A stretch of 64,000 nucleotides of DNA from contig NZ_KI632505.1 of the NCBI RefSeq assembly GCF_000504165.1, positions 682,001-746,000 of the forward strand. Reading direction: 5' to 3'. The notes below the pieces were generated by a model. The model was not told the origin of the DNA. It searched no databases and saw nothing but the letters and a program-made list of their open reading frames with translations. Both the position numbers and the translations under genes were made by a program. Source of the stretch: Bacillus sp. FJAT-14578 (GTDB lineage Bacteria > Bacillota > Bacilli > Bacillales > Bacillaceae_H). Position 1 is the stretch's first letter; each line of letters starts with the position of its first letter. Of this stretch, positions 1 to 7,659 are shown one piece after another.

Positions 1-554
1 CAGAAACGGTTCATCGTTTGTATGACATCAGCCAACGCGAAGGTGTCGGCATTTTAACGTATGTGGGCGATGAGATTATCACCGAAACAGCCGCTCCATA
101 TGCAGAAATCGAAAGCGGGCTGACTGGCATGGCGGTGAACGAAGTGGACAGCTTTGTCGAAGCTGTGAAAGAACCGGTCGTGAAGGCGTTAATGCTTAAA
201 GAAGCGGAAAGATTGGCAGAAGTAGAGAAAAAGCTTCAAGAAGAGTTAGACGGCGAACTCAGCGTGATGCGCTCAAAACCGTTCTTTTTGGAATTTACGG
301 AAATGGGCGTGACGAAAGGGACAAGCTTGAACCATTTAATCGGGGAACTTGGCATCAAACGTGAAGAAGTCATCGCTGTGGGCGACAGCTACAATGACCT
401 TGCGATGATCGAATTTGCCGGCCTTGGCGTCGCGATGGGCAATGCTCCTGACGATATTAAAGCAAAAGCGGACTATGTAACGGACACGAACATGAACGAT
501 GGCGTCGCCAAGGTAGTCGAAAAGTTTATGCTGAAAACAGCTTCATTTGTTTAA
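1..554 (+). CDS. Cof-type HAD-IIB sugar-phosphate phosphatase, C-terminal part
   Basis: The reading frame is already open at base 3 and ends at 554, so this is the last ~183 codons of a gene that begins outside the window. The segment carries the late HAD signature GDSYNDLAMIE, where the two Asp bind Mg2+, followed by GVAMGNAPDDIKAKADYVT, which is typical of Cof/YidA-like enzymes of about 270 residues. These cytosolic phosphatases hydrolyse sugar phosphates or flavin-type phosphates; the substrate cannot be told from this half. The nucleophile motif and most of the cap domain lie upstream of the window. A long perfect hairpin at 652-700 probably ends the transcript. Family confident, substrate unknown. 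Confidence 0.85.
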   Translation, partial: ETVHRLYDISQREGVGILTYVGDEIITETAAPYAEIESGLTGMAVNEVDSFVEAVKEPVVKALMLKEAERLAEVEKKLQEELDGELSVMRSKPFFLEFTEMGVTKGTSLNHLIGELGIKREEVIAVGDSYNDLAMIEFAGLGVAMGNAPDDIKAKADYVTDTNMNDGVAKVVEKFMLKTASFV

Positions 555-651
555 GAAAAGCATACAAGTTGGAAATATTCATTTTGAGTTCATGAAGTAA
601 AAGCGATGAACATCACCACTCATCCGTTTAAATATTTTATATCCCCTGCCA

Positions 652-700
652 AGAGGATGACTCAAAAGGGTTTGTTTTTACCCTTTTGAGTCATCCTCTT
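652..700. terminator. Perfect 19-bp inverted repeat, terminator-like (hairpin family 1, copy 1)
   Basis: Arms at 652-670 and 681-699 are exact reverse complements (left arm AGAGGATGACTCAAAAGGG) around a 10-nt T-rich loop, followed by TTTCT. It sits downstream of the HAD gene. A second hairpin with nearly the same arms lies at 6427-6473, so this is a dispersed hairpin as well as a likely terminator. Confidence 0.75.
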
Positions 701-912
701 TCTATCTATTTATGCTGCTCATTTGATCGCAGAAAGATTCACAAATACCTAAACTTAAACAACGTTATTTTCTCCTTTCCCTCCCATTCCATCCAAATAT
801 CCCAATAATTAACACCAAAAATTCAGCATCTTTTTTAAAATTTGATGCATATCTTGTCTTTCTTCGGGTAAAAACCAGTAAACACATCAAATACAACAGG
901 AGGTTATAAGTG

Positions 913-1182
913 ATGGAATTATTATGGAGTTTAATTATTGGAGGCCTCATCGGATGGCTTGCAGGGCTAATCACAAAACGTGATATCCCAGGAGGTGTTA
1001 TCGGAAATATTATCGCCGGTTTTATCGGGGCATGGGTAGGTACATGGATTTTTGGAGATTTCGGACCTGAAGTTGGCGGATTTGCCATTATTCCGGCCAT
1101 CATCGGCGCCATCATTTTAGTTTTAGTGGTAAGTTTTGTGTTAGGAAAAATGGGCCACAATCGCGATCATCATCATGCATAA
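913..1182 (+). CDS. GlsB/YeaQ/YmgE family stress membrane protein, copy 1
   Basis: An 89-residue, very hydrophobic, Gly-rich protein with three predicted membrane segments, matching the GlsB/YeaQ/YmgE (transglycosylase-associated) family in length and in motifs such as GGLIGWLAGLITKRDIPGG and GNIIAGFIGAW. The family is small, membrane embedded and often stress induced; its biochemical role is not settled. The ATG at 913 is preferred over the GTG at 910 because AGGAGG at 898-903 is then 9 nt away. The C-terminus ends in a natural His-rich tail, NRDHHHA. The next gene is a near-identical paralogue with the same leader. Confidence 0.85.
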   Translation: MELLWSLIIGGLIGWLAGLITKRDIPGGVIGNIIAGFIGAWVGTWIFGDFGPEVGGFAIIPAIIGAIILVLVVSFVLGKMGHNRDHHHA

Positions 1183-1282
1183 CAAATAAATGAAAATTTT
1201 TTAAAAGTGACGCATATCTTTTCGGCTTTCGGGTAAAAACAAGAAAACAAAATACATTAAATGAAAAAGGAGGTTATAAGTG

Positions 1283-1552
1283 ATGGAATTATTATGGAGT
1301 TTAATTATCGGGGGTCTCATCGGATGGCTTGCAGGCATGATCACAAAGCGTGATATTCCAGGAGGCATTATCGGAAATATTATCGCCGGTTTTATCGGGG
1401 CATGGATAGGCACATGGATTCTCGGGGATTTAGGACCTGAAATCGGCGGCTTTTCAGTCATTCCAGCCATTATCGGTGCCATCATTTTAGTTTTAGTCGT
1501 AAGCTTTGTGTTAGGAAAAATGGGCCACAATCGCGGCCATCGCCATGCATAA
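1283..1552 (+). CDS. GlsB/YeaQ/YmgE family stress membrane protein, copy 2
   Basis: An 89-residue paralogue of the gene just upstream, with the same three-helix Gly-rich layout and the motif GGLIGWLAGMITKRDIPGG. Changes relative to copy 1 are conservative (for example Val/Ile and Phe/Leu) and the tail is NRGHRHA instead of NRDHHHA. The start is the ATG at 1283 with AAGGAGG about 9 nt upstream. No terminator lies between the copies, so the two may be co-transcribed as well as having duplicate leaders. Expected location is the cytoplasmic membrane; a stress function is inferred from the family only. Confidence 0.85.
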   Translation: MELLWSLIIGGLIGWLAGMITKRDIPGGIIGNIIAGFIGAWIGTWILGDLGPEIGGFSVIPAIIGAIILVLVVSFVLGKMGHNRGHRHA

Positions 1553-1680
1553 GAGATGAAATAAGATTAACGCCTTGTTCATTATTTCAAGGCGGGCCAC
1601 AAAACATGAATAGTATATGCTAGGACATTGAATGAAATTCCCCCGCCTATTGCTTGCACTGTAGGCGGTGAACAAAATAA

Positions 1681-1708
1681 AAAGACGCCTGTAAAAACAG
1701 GCGTCTTT
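1681..1708 (-). terminator. Intrinsic terminator downstream of maa
   Basis: AAAGACGCCTGT and ACAGGCGTCTTT form a perfect 12-bp stem with an AAAA loop. On the minus strand the stem is followed by TTTTATTTTG, so it is oriented to stop the maa transcript. Confidence 0.75.
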
Positions 1709-1850
1709 GATGCGTTTTGAGGCGAGAGACCGTACGGCCACATCCATACGTTTAGCCCGAAGGCTTGTCTGTCGACTTACACAAATTAGCTCATCGCTAT
1801 GTAAATATAACATTATCTTTCATCGATTACAAGAAAAACTTTTCAATGAT

Positions 1851-2411
1851 TTAAATCTCAATCTGTTTTAACATTTTCGCGGGATTGCCTCCTACCACTA
1901 CATTCGCTGGTACGTCTTTCGTTACGACCGCTCCGGATGCGATGACAGCATTGTCTCCAATCGTGACTCCAGGGTTGATGACCGCCCTCCCGCCGATCCA
2001 AACATTGTTTCCGATTATAACAGGCTTGCCATATTCCGTACCAGCATTACGTTCAATAGGATGTATCGGATGAGTCGCCGTGTAAATATGGACCCCTGGC
2101 GCCAATAAACAATTATCCCCGATACGTACCTCGCATACGTCAAGAATGACACAATCGAAGTTCGCGAAAAAATTTTCACCGACATGGATGTTAGCTCCAT
2201 AATCACAACGGAAACTCGGTTCAATCCCGATGTTCTCACCAATCGAACCGAATAGCTCTTTTAAAAGTTCCTTACGTTTCCCATGCTCTGTTTCAGACGA
2301 TTCATTATATAAACGGGTCAGTCTTCTCGCGTTCTCCCGCTCCTTGACCAATTGAGGATCTGCCGGATTATATAATTCTCCTTGCAGCATTTTTTCTTTT
2401 TCCGTTTTCAC
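1851..2411 (-). CDS. maa: Maltose/sugar O-acetyltransferase
   Basis: A 186-residue cytosolic enzyme of the maltose/galactoside acetyltransferase group, transferring acetyl from acetyl-CoA to the 6-hydroxyl of sugars. The N-terminal ~60 residues are the helical maltose acetyltransferase domain (MLQGELYNPADPQL near the start). The rest is a left-handed beta-helix of hexapeptide repeats (IGDNCLLAPGVHIYTA, IGNNVWIGGRAVINPG, IGDNAVIASGAVV). The catalytic His lies in TATHPIHP. Length and motif order match Maa of Bacillus and E. coli. It stands alone, with its own terminator at 1681-1708. The physiological substrate is unknown. Confidence 0.92.
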   Translation of the reverse strand: MKTEKEKMLQGELYNPADPQLVKERENARRLTRLYNESSETEHGKRKELLKELFGSIGENIGIEPSFRCDYGANIHVGENFFANFDCVILDVCEVRIGDNCLLAPGVHIYTATHPIHPIERNAGTEYGKPVIIGNNVWIGGRAVINPGVTIGDNAVIASGAVVTKDVPANVVVGGNPAKMLKQIEI

Positions 2412-2624
2412 TATATTCTCTCCTTATTAAGTACGTATCCTCGTGATTTAATCACTCGATGATCATTCTTTTAAATTATACCATATTGTTACATCTAGCA
2501 GCGATGTGCTCTCCACTGTCCGAACCAAAAGCTTTCTTAACTAATTAGGCTGTTTTTATTGCCGCCGTTCGATTATAATGATAAAGCAATATGGATAAGT
2601 GCAGTGGAAAAGGAGATCAATCAC

Positions 2625-2831
2625 ATGTCTAATTTAGATAAAGAGCAAGAACCGAAAGCTCCCGAAAAAAAGAAAATGAGTTTAGAGGAAGCGATTAAGC
2701 AAAAGCTGGCGAGCAAAAAGCAAAACCAGGCCGCAGGAAGAGCTGGATCTAACCCTGTCAAAATGACTCAAAGCATGAAAAGCCAACAAACGAAAAAACG
2801 AAATAACCAACGCAAGCGTACGGGTGTATAA
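2625..2831 (+). CDS. Small, highly basic Lys/Gln-rich protein of unknown function
   Basis: A 68-residue protein starting at ATG 2625, chosen because AAAGGAGAT lies 9 nt upstream; the longer open frame from 2559 has no ribosome binding site. The product is very rich in Lys, Gln, Arg and Asn, with an amphipathic stretch MSLEEAIKQKLASKKQ and a strongly basic tail KKRNNQRKRTGV. No enzyme motif, signal peptide or membrane segment is visible. Such composition suggests nucleic-acid or ribosome association, or disorder, but I do not recognise a named family. A strong terminator follows at 2853-2886, which supports a real transcript. Confidence 0.65.
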   Translation: MSNLDKEQEPKAPEKKKMSLEEAIKQKLASKKQNQAAGRAGSNPVKMTQSMKSQQTKKRNNQRKRTGV

Positions 2832-2852
2832 CCGGGAATTGCTTGAATGCGT

Positions 2853-2886
2853 AAGGGCTGTAACCGATGATGGTTACAGCCCTTTT
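2853..2886 (+). terminator. Intrinsic terminator
   Basis: AAGGGCTGTAACC and GGTTACAGCCCTT form a perfect 13-bp stem with a 6-nt loop, ending in TTTT. It closes the small basic protein gene just upstream. Confidence 0.8.
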
Positions 2887-2892
2887 GAAACC

Positions 2893-2945
2893 TTATCCCG
2901 CATTAACGGGCAGTAAGCCCCCCACTGACGGAAGTTTCCTTTATA
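2893..2945 (-). repeat. Dispersed two-hairpin palindromic repeat, copy A
   Basis: Reading the minus strand, the element begins ATAAAGGAAACTTCC, continues with a G-run after a TCAGTGG-like spacer, and ends GCCCGTTAATGCGGGATAA. It overlaps the stop codon of rluF. Six more copies occur in the window (15862, 21400, 49999, 54489, 59749, 61325). Confidence 0.85.
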
Positions 2946-3627
2946 ACGATGTTAGCAACCTCTTGAGTTCCCCATCTGTCAAATCGCGCCATTGTCCTGT
3001 TTCCAATCCGTCCAATTCGATATTCATGATTCGGATTCGCTCGAGGCGTGTCACCGTATAGCCGAAAAAGCGGCACATCCTGCGAATTTGACGATTGAGC
3101 CCCTGCGTCAAAATAATCCGGAAGACATCATCGCTAATGCGATAAATCTGGCAGGGATTCGTTTTTCCACCAGTGATTTCAACCCCTCCGGCCATACCTT
3201 CCAAAAAAGCATCCGTAAAAGGCTTGTCCACTGTCACGACATACTCCTTTTCATGATTATTTTCCGAACGTAAAATTTTATTGACGATATCTCCGTCATT
3301 CGTCAGTAAAATCAACCCTTCTGAAGCTTTATCGAGCCGGCCGACCGGAAAAATGCGATGGGGATGATTCACGAAGTCGATAATATTTCCTTCTATATGC
3401 TTTCCGGCCGTACATGTAATTCCCGGCGGTTTATTCAACGCGATATAAATGGGCTGTGCTTTATCTGGGATCGGCTCGCCATCAATCAAGACCACATCTC
3501 CGGGATCAACCGTGTCACCTTCCTCGCAAATGCGCCCGTTGATGGTAATTCGCTTCGCTTTAATGAGCCGGTCGGTTTCGCGGCGCGAACAAACCCCGGT
3601 TTCACTTATATATTTATTAATTCTCAT
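2941..3627 (-). CDS. rluF: 23S rRNA pseudouridine synthase, RluF-like
   Basis: A 228-residue RsuA/RluB/RluF-family pseudouridine synthase. An N-terminal S4 RNA-binding domain covers about residues 1-60 (MRINKYISETGVCSRRETD). The catalytic domain follows with the GRLDKASEGLILLTNDGD motif, whose Asp is the nucleophile that isomerises uridine. The C-terminal motif GLNRQIRRMCRFFGYTVTRL is shared by the family. The overall pattern is closest to RluF, which modifies 23S rRNA near position 2604, but the exact site cannot be read from sequence. It is shorter than E. coli RluF (~290 residues), lacking the C-terminal tail. Its stop codon lies inside a dispersed repeat. Confidence 0.88.
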   Translation of the reverse strand: MRINKYISETGVCSRRETDRLIKAKRITINGRICEEGDTVDPGDVVLIDGEPIPDKAQPIYIALNKPPGITCTAGKHIEGNIIDFVNHPHRIFPVGRLDKASEGLILLTNDGDIVNKILRSENNHEKEYVVTVDKPFTDAFLEGMAGGVEITGGKTNPCQIYRISDDVFRIILTQGLNRQIRRMCRFFGYTVTRLERIRIMNIELDGLETGQWRDLTDGELKRLLTSL

Positions 3628-3777
3628 CTCATTCCTCTTCTCTAGTGCCTCGTCCCATGAACCTTTTTGAAGCTGATCTTCCCATTTTACCGTATTTATT
3701 CCGAATGAACGAGCACCAAATCGCTTTCCTTTATCATGTAACTAAATGCTTATGTCATAGATTTCTTCCCTAAAAAA

Positions 3778-3808
3778 AGATCCATGGCGCAACATTCGCC
3801 ATGGATCT
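3778..3808 (-). terminator. Intrinsic terminator of the SLH-BsuPI gene
   Basis: AGATCCATGGCG and CGCCATGGATCT form a perfect 12-bp stem with a 7-nt loop. The A-run at 3772-3778 gives a T-run on the minus strand. Confidence 0.8.
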
Positions 3809-3813
3809 ATCCC

Positions 3814-4776
3814 TTATTTGAATTCGATTATTTTACGTTCATCATGGTCCTTGGCCGTCAGCCAAAATTCCACGGTGTACTCTCCTTCAGGCAGGTCGGT
3901 TACCTGTTCCGAATACGAAAGCTCTTCCCCTTGTTTTAACCGTATTTCTGAAGTCGCCATGTTAAACATGCGAGCAGCGGAGTATGAATAAACTTGCTTT
4001 CCTTTTTGGTAAACATTAAAGTCAAAACGCTGCCCGCTCGGGAAGAAAAGTGTCTGTTCCCGCTCGGTTTGATTTTTAAAAGTAAATGTAAATTCATACC
4101 CGCCTTCTTGCAGCGGTTTCACCGATGCGTTTCGTTCGATCGACCCTGCGATAATTCCCATTCCTCCTTTGTTTTCCCTCCATTCATAAACGGCATAAAC
4201 CATATGGACAAAATCAGAACGAAGGGCTTTTTCTTGATAATTATCCGCCTTTTGTAAAAGTCCTTCCGTAAGGGCAGCCGCCACATAAGATTTATATTCA
4301 TCGGAACCAGGCAATGATGGAATATAGGCGTACTCGTTTTCATTAATCTTCAGTGCTTTGACCATTGCTGCCGCGGCTGTTTCTAACGGAACATGGGCGT
4401 TCGGCTTAAAGCGGCCGTCTTTTTCCGCTTCCATGAACCCCGCTTGGACTGCCGCCCCTATTTCTTTCTCCGCCCAATGATGGTTCGTATCTTTAAAAGT
4501 AATCGCTGCATACGAATCGGTCAAAGAAAAGAGCCGGTTCAAAACGACCGCTAACTGCGCTTTTGTCATCTTTTGGTTGAAGTTGGCCTTCCCGTCTTTT
4601 TGGCCGGTGAAAATCCCCTTTTCCTTTAAAAACTCAAACTTTTCCTCCAAGGAACGCTCTACTTTGAGGCACGTTACCTCCCCTTGTCCGCAGTTTCCGT
4701 CAACAGCGGCCGACACGGGAGCTGCCATGGTCAGAAGCAGCGCGGTGCTTACTAATAATTTTCCTGCTTTTTTCAT
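3814..4776 (-). CDS. Secreted SLH-domain protein with C-terminal BsuPI domain
   Basis: A 320-residue exported protein. ATG 4776 is preferred because GGAGGGGA lies just upstream; a longer open frame exists without support. Residues 1-26 are a clear Sec signal peptide (MKKAGKLLVSTALLLTMAAPVSA). About residues 45-210 hold two to three S-layer-homology repeats (MTKAQLAVVLNRLF, TFKDTNHHWAEKEIGAAVQAG), expected to bind secondary cell-wall polymer. About residues 210-320 resemble the BsuPI domain, the fold of the intracellular proteinase inhibitor (YEFTFTFKNQTEREQTLFFPSGQRFDFNVY). Wall-anchored protease control is a possible role but is inference; BsuPI domains also occur in proteins without known inhibitor activity. 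Confidence 0.8.
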   Translation of the reverse strand: MKKAGKLLVSTALLLTMAAPVSAAVDGNCGQGEVTCLKVERSLEEKFEFLKEKGIFTGQKDGKANFNQKMTKAQLAVVLNRLFSLTDSYAAITFKDTNHHWAEKEIGAAVQAGFMEAEKDGRFKPNAHVPLETAAAAMVKALKINENEYAYIPSLPGSDEYKSYVAAALTEGLLQKADNYQEKALRSDFVHMVYAVYEWRENKGGMGIIAGSIERNASVKPLQEGGYEFTFTFKNQTEREQTLFFPSGQRFDFNVYQKGKQVYSYSAARMFNMATSEIRLKQGEELSYSEQVTDLPEGEYTVEFWLTAKDHDERKIIEFK

Positions 4777-5057
4777 AAAATCCCCTCCACATATAGGACG
4801 ATGCAAATAATGGAAAGTTGCATACTTAGTGATGATTTGGATCTGAAAAGAAGAAAGCTCCTTTTGGCGGTCTATATCGGTGGTCGCGAGGGAATACATG
4901 AGAACTTTTAACCGGTGAGCGGATGTATGTGATCGATGGCAACTGTCTAAAATGAAGGGAGGAAAAAATTGAAAATGAGTAGAACAATGTATTTTTCTGA
5001 AAAATGAGATAAAATTAGAGCGAAGCATACTTTTAAATAATTCGGAAGAAAGTCAGG

Positions 5058-6002
5058 TTGTATGGAATGATTAAAGATTTATTGCTGCAAATTTTAATTA
5101 TTTTGATCCCTTCCCTCGTTTTTGTTGTCATAAAGGATAAATTTTTTATATTTAAAGATTATTCAAAGGTTTACATAGGGACCACTTACAGTGTAAGCAT
5201 CATCCTTTGTATGATGTTTCCCATTCATTTTTCGGACGGATCATTTTATGATTTACGTGCGGTTCCATGGCTCCTTTCATTTTTATATGGTGGGAAAAAG
5301 GCGGGATTGGCGGTAACTCTCGTTTTGTTTTTATACCGCTTTTATCTTGGCGGAGTCGGAATGTATGTCGTTTTTTCTATTTTTCCAATTACGATATCTA
5401 TTCTCTTCCTAACATTAAAGAAGTATGACACTTACGATGTGACATGGAAAAAGATTTACTCCTCTATACTGTTGATTGGCCACTTATTCCTTCTTTTTAT
5501 GATGAGTGACTTTCTAATTCCGAGTTTACATTTATTCTCATTGACGAATTTGTCATTTTTATTTTTCCATGTTTTTACCAATCTTCTTACATTATGGATC
5601 GGCCTTTCTTTAAAAGAGCTCATCCTGGAGAACGAACAGTTAAGTTATGAAGTTCAGCGTTCCGAAAAAATGAATATTGTAGGACAGTTGGCAGCTAGTG
5701 TCGCTCACGAGGTTCGCAATCCGATGACTACCGTAAAAGGGTTTCTTCAATTATTGAAGGAAGACGCCGTTGCTCCAGAGAAAAAGAATCTGTACATAGA
5801 CCTGTCATTGGAAGAGCTCGAAAGAACCGATGTAATTATCAATAACTATTTATCGCTGGCAAAGGCACGTGTTTCACCATCGCTCTTCCAAAGGCAAAAG
5901 AACCCTTTTCAAAACATGCCGATCCTGGAATTTCCTTTCCTCCCAAAAATATGTAAGAGCAGCGAATATCATTTAGCGTATCGAACTTTTCTGCAACGAT
6001 AA
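5058..6002 (+). pseudogene. KinB-like sensor histidine kinase lacking the ATPase domain
   Basis: A 314-residue frame. Residues 1-190 hold five to six membrane helices of the 5TM-LYT type. A HisKA dimerisation domain follows with the phospho-acceptor motif SVAHEVRNPMTTVKGFLQLL, as in KinB-type sporulation kinases. Similarity stops after NNYLSLAKAR: the remaining ~45 residues are low-quality sequence, and no N-box, G1 or G2 ATP-binding motif follows in any frame before 6126. The HATPase domain (~110 residues) is therefore missing. It can be phosphorylated at best by a partner kinase, so it is probably a broken gene. No response regulator is adjacent. Confidence 0.75.
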
Positions 6003-6126
6003 AAAAATGGTGCAAGAAAACTCTTTATTTTTTCTGTAAATTCCTGCATATTTGGTTAACATAATGATTCTCATACAGCGCGAAAAGATATATAATAGAT
6101 AAAAAATGAATGGGATGGTGCTGATC

Positions 6127-6282
6127 ATGTCAAATAATCAAACGGATAAAAAAGACGTAAATGTTGGCGCGAAAGTATCGCTGAATGGACTTGTTACTGC
6201 GGTTTTCGGTAATGTTGCCCATATCAAAATCGGCGGAAAAGTCATCGCGATTCACACAAAAGATTTGAATTTGAACGCGTGA
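6127..6282 (+). CDS. Small 51-residue protein, KOW/DUF2187-like
   Basis: An ATG at 6127 opens a 51-codon frame encoding a hydrophilic N-terminus (MSNNQTDKKDVNVGAKVSLN) and a beta-rich core (GLVTAVFGNVAHIKIGGKV). The pattern of a short barrel with GLVTAV and a following I-x-I-GGKVIAIH strand resembles small KOW/DUF2187-type Bacillus proteins, but this is a tentative match. A TATAAT-like -10 box is at about 6089-6094; the ribosome binding site is weak. Two back-to-back hairpins follow at 6366-6473. Function unknown. Confidence 0.55.
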   Translation: MSNNQTDKKDVNVGAKVSLNGLVTAVFGNVAHIKIGGKVIAIHTKDLNLNA

Positions 6283-6365
6283 TCCACATTCCTTTATACA
6301 TTCATACAAAACGAAAGAAGGGGCTATTCCATAAGCCTCTAATAAATCACCAAAACTGATTTTTA

Positions 6366-6426
6366 CTGAAAGGCCCCGTCACATAATCCCTTTGTTTTAC
6401 AGGGTTTTCATGACGGGGCCTTTCAG
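6366..6426. terminator. Long inverted repeat (hairpin family 2, copy 1)
   Basis: Arms CTGAAAGGCCCCGTCA (6366-6381) and TGACGGGGCCTTTCAG (6411-6426) are perfect 16-bp complements around a 29-nt loop containing a second small inverted repeat. The same design, with related arms and loop, recurs at 51465-51519 behind uraA. Confidence 0.7.
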
Positions 6427-6473
6427 GAGGATGACCGAAAAGGGCTGTATTTTACCCTTTTTGGTCATCCTCT
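6427..6473. terminator. Long hairpin terminator (hairpin family 1, copy 2)
   Basis: Arms GAGGATGACCGAAAAGGG and CCCTTTTTGGTCATCCTC pair over 18 bp with one wobble and are followed by TTTTTT. The arms closely match those of the hairpin at 652-700. It lies between the convergent 51-residue gene and the ArsR gene and can serve both. Confidence 0.75.
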
Positions 6474-6477
6474 TTTT

Positions 6478-6801
6478 TCAGGTTTCTTTATCATTTTCTA
6501 CCACATGTTTAAGGATTGATAATTTGTTATTCCAAAACTGCTCATAAAAAGAAAGCCATTGCTGCAATTCTGTCAAGGGTTCTGGCTGGAGCCGGTAAAG
6601 CTTTTCCCTTCCTGACTTCCGTCCGCTGACTAATTTGGCTTCCGAAAGAATATGAAGATGTTTGGCGATGGCTGTACGACTTATAGAAAAATGTGACGTG
6701 ATTTCCGAAATCGGCAGTTCATTATAAGCAAGCAATCGTAGAACCTCTCTGCGAGTTGGGTCAGCAATAGCTTGAAATACATCATGCTTTACTGCTCCCA
6801 C
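6478..6801 (-). CDS. ArsR-family transcriptional regulator
   Basis: A 107-residue winged-helix repressor of the ArsR/SdpR type. The helix-turn-helix runs over about residues 28-60 (LPISEITSHFSISRTAIAKHLHILSEAKLVS) and is followed by the wing GRKSGREKLYRL. There are no paired cysteines of a metal site, so it belongs to the metal-independent group often paired with SRPBCC proteins. It starts 3 bp after the upstream SRPBCC gene stops, so the two are translationally linked. It probably autoregulates through the palindromes at 7240-7299. The inducing signal is unknown. Confidence 0.88.
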   Translation of the reverse strand: MGAVKHDVFQAIADPTRREVLRLLAYNELPISEITSHFSISRTAIAKHLHILSEAKLVSGRKSGREKLYRLQPEPLTELQQWLSFYEQFWNNKLSILKHVVENDKET

Positions 6802-6804
6802 TAC

Positions 6805-7224
6805 TTATCCCTCAACAACCTTTCGCAATCGTTCATTTACAATGCCTACCCAACCATTTGCCATTCTATCGCGAATAACGGAACTTTTCTCGTTCGCTTT
6901 CGGAAGAATCGTATCCGTTTCTTTCCACCCGCCATGAATAAGAGTAAACTCCGTCTTGTCACCCAATTCTTTTAAAATAAACGAAACAATCCAACCATCT
7001 GTATCCCATGAAAAAGAAAGACGGTTTGGTTCGTCAATTTCTAATACCTTGCAAGGAGATGGACCGAAAGGAGATTGTAAATGAAACTCGTGTCCCACTT
7101 TAGGTTCGAAATCATTTGGCATGAACCATGCTGCAATTCCTTCTGAAGTTGATACTTTATCCCATACTTTTTGAATAGGTGCGTCAAACATGATGGTTTG
7201 CTTTATATCTTGTAATGTTTCCAT
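6805..7224 (-). CDS. SRPBCC (AHSA1-like) domain protein
   Basis: A 139-residue START/Bet v1-fold protein similar to Bacillus YndB and other AHSA1 proteins: an N-terminal strand IKQTIMFDAPIQKVWDKVS, then WFMPNDFEPKVGHEFHLQ, then LSFSWDTDGW, and a long C-terminal helix. The fold makes a deep hydrophobic cavity for small ligands; no catalytic residues can be assigned. It is the first gene of a two-gene operon with an ArsR repressor, a common pairing in Firmicutes, sometimes linked to small toxic compounds. The start ATG at 7224 follows GGGGAAA at good spacing. Confidence 0.85.
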   Translation of the reverse strand: METLQDIKQTIMFDAPIQKVWDKVSTSEGIAAWFMPNDFEPKVGHEFHLQSPFGPSPCKVLEIDEPNRLSFSWDTDGWIVSFILKELGDKTEFTLIHGGWKETDTILPKANEKSSVIRDRMANGWVGIVNERLRKVVEG

Positions 7225-7239
7225 ATTATTTCCCCTTCT

Positions 7240-7299
7240 TTATATGATAAAAATGCAACCATTTGGTTTCGTTTTTATCATATAACACCTTTTGGTTTC
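7240..7299 (-). promoter_or_regulatory. Operator-like palindromes in the SRPBCC-arsR promoter
   Basis: A perfect 14-bp inverted repeat (TTATATGATAAAAA at 7240-7253, its complement at 7272-7285) flanks the palindrome AACCATTTGGTT (7257-7268). A second copy of that box, ACCTTTTGGTTTC (7287-7299), lies 29 bp from the first (ACCATTTGGTTTC at 7258-7270). The arrangement sits just upstream of the SRPBCC start and fits autoregulation by the ArsR protein encoded in the same operon. Confidence 0.6.
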
Positions 7300-7659
7300 A
7301 CGTCAATGTTAGTTTGCCTCCATCCCTCTTTTCTTATTCATTGTTCCTACGCCCCCTTTAGTGTAAGTACATCTTTTCACATTTAATCTAAATCAAACTC
7401 AAACTTAAAACCTGCAAGTTTAGCTTATCAAATACGTTTCATGAAGTCCTTTTTCGGTGGGCACATGAAACTGGACATATTTTAAAGAATCCAGTTGCAA
7501 CAATATATTATGTCTTCTAATTTGAATACCCTCTTTTTAACTTTAGTAATGAAAATAAGCCAACACTATGCAACTCTGTATAAAAAGCTGCATAATATCG
7601 GCTCTAAGGGTTTTATACGTTATAGAAGATTAGCTTTTCGTTACATTAACAGAGCCTTT
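7300..7659. other. Intergenic stretch without supported genes
   Basis: About 360 bp between the SRPBCC promoter and the end of the membrane-protein gene. It is AT-rich. One plus-strand frame (7495-7752) lacks a ribosome binding site and runs into the opposing gene, so it is not called. I see no RNA, repeat or clear terminator here. Confidence 0.5.

Larger units (their letters stand above)
843..1552 (+). repeat. Tandem gene duplication including upstream region
   Basis: The segment around 843-1182 is repeated at about 1209-1552. Not only the coding sequences but also the leaders match: both copies have a GCATATCTT block, CGGGTAAAAAC, and the same GGAGGTTATAAG ribosome binding region. The two proteins differ at only about a dozen of 89 positions, so the duplication is fairly recent or kept similar. 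The shared GGGTAA could be a sigma-B-type -10 box, since Bacillus relatives of these proteins are general stress proteins, but no convincing -35 is seen. Confidence 0.8.

Noticed and set aside
765..1530. Two long minus-strand frames opposite the GlsB-type genes
   Set aside because: They are mirror frames of the duplicated plus-strand genes, with Pro/Ile-rich nonsense composition and no ribosome binding sites.
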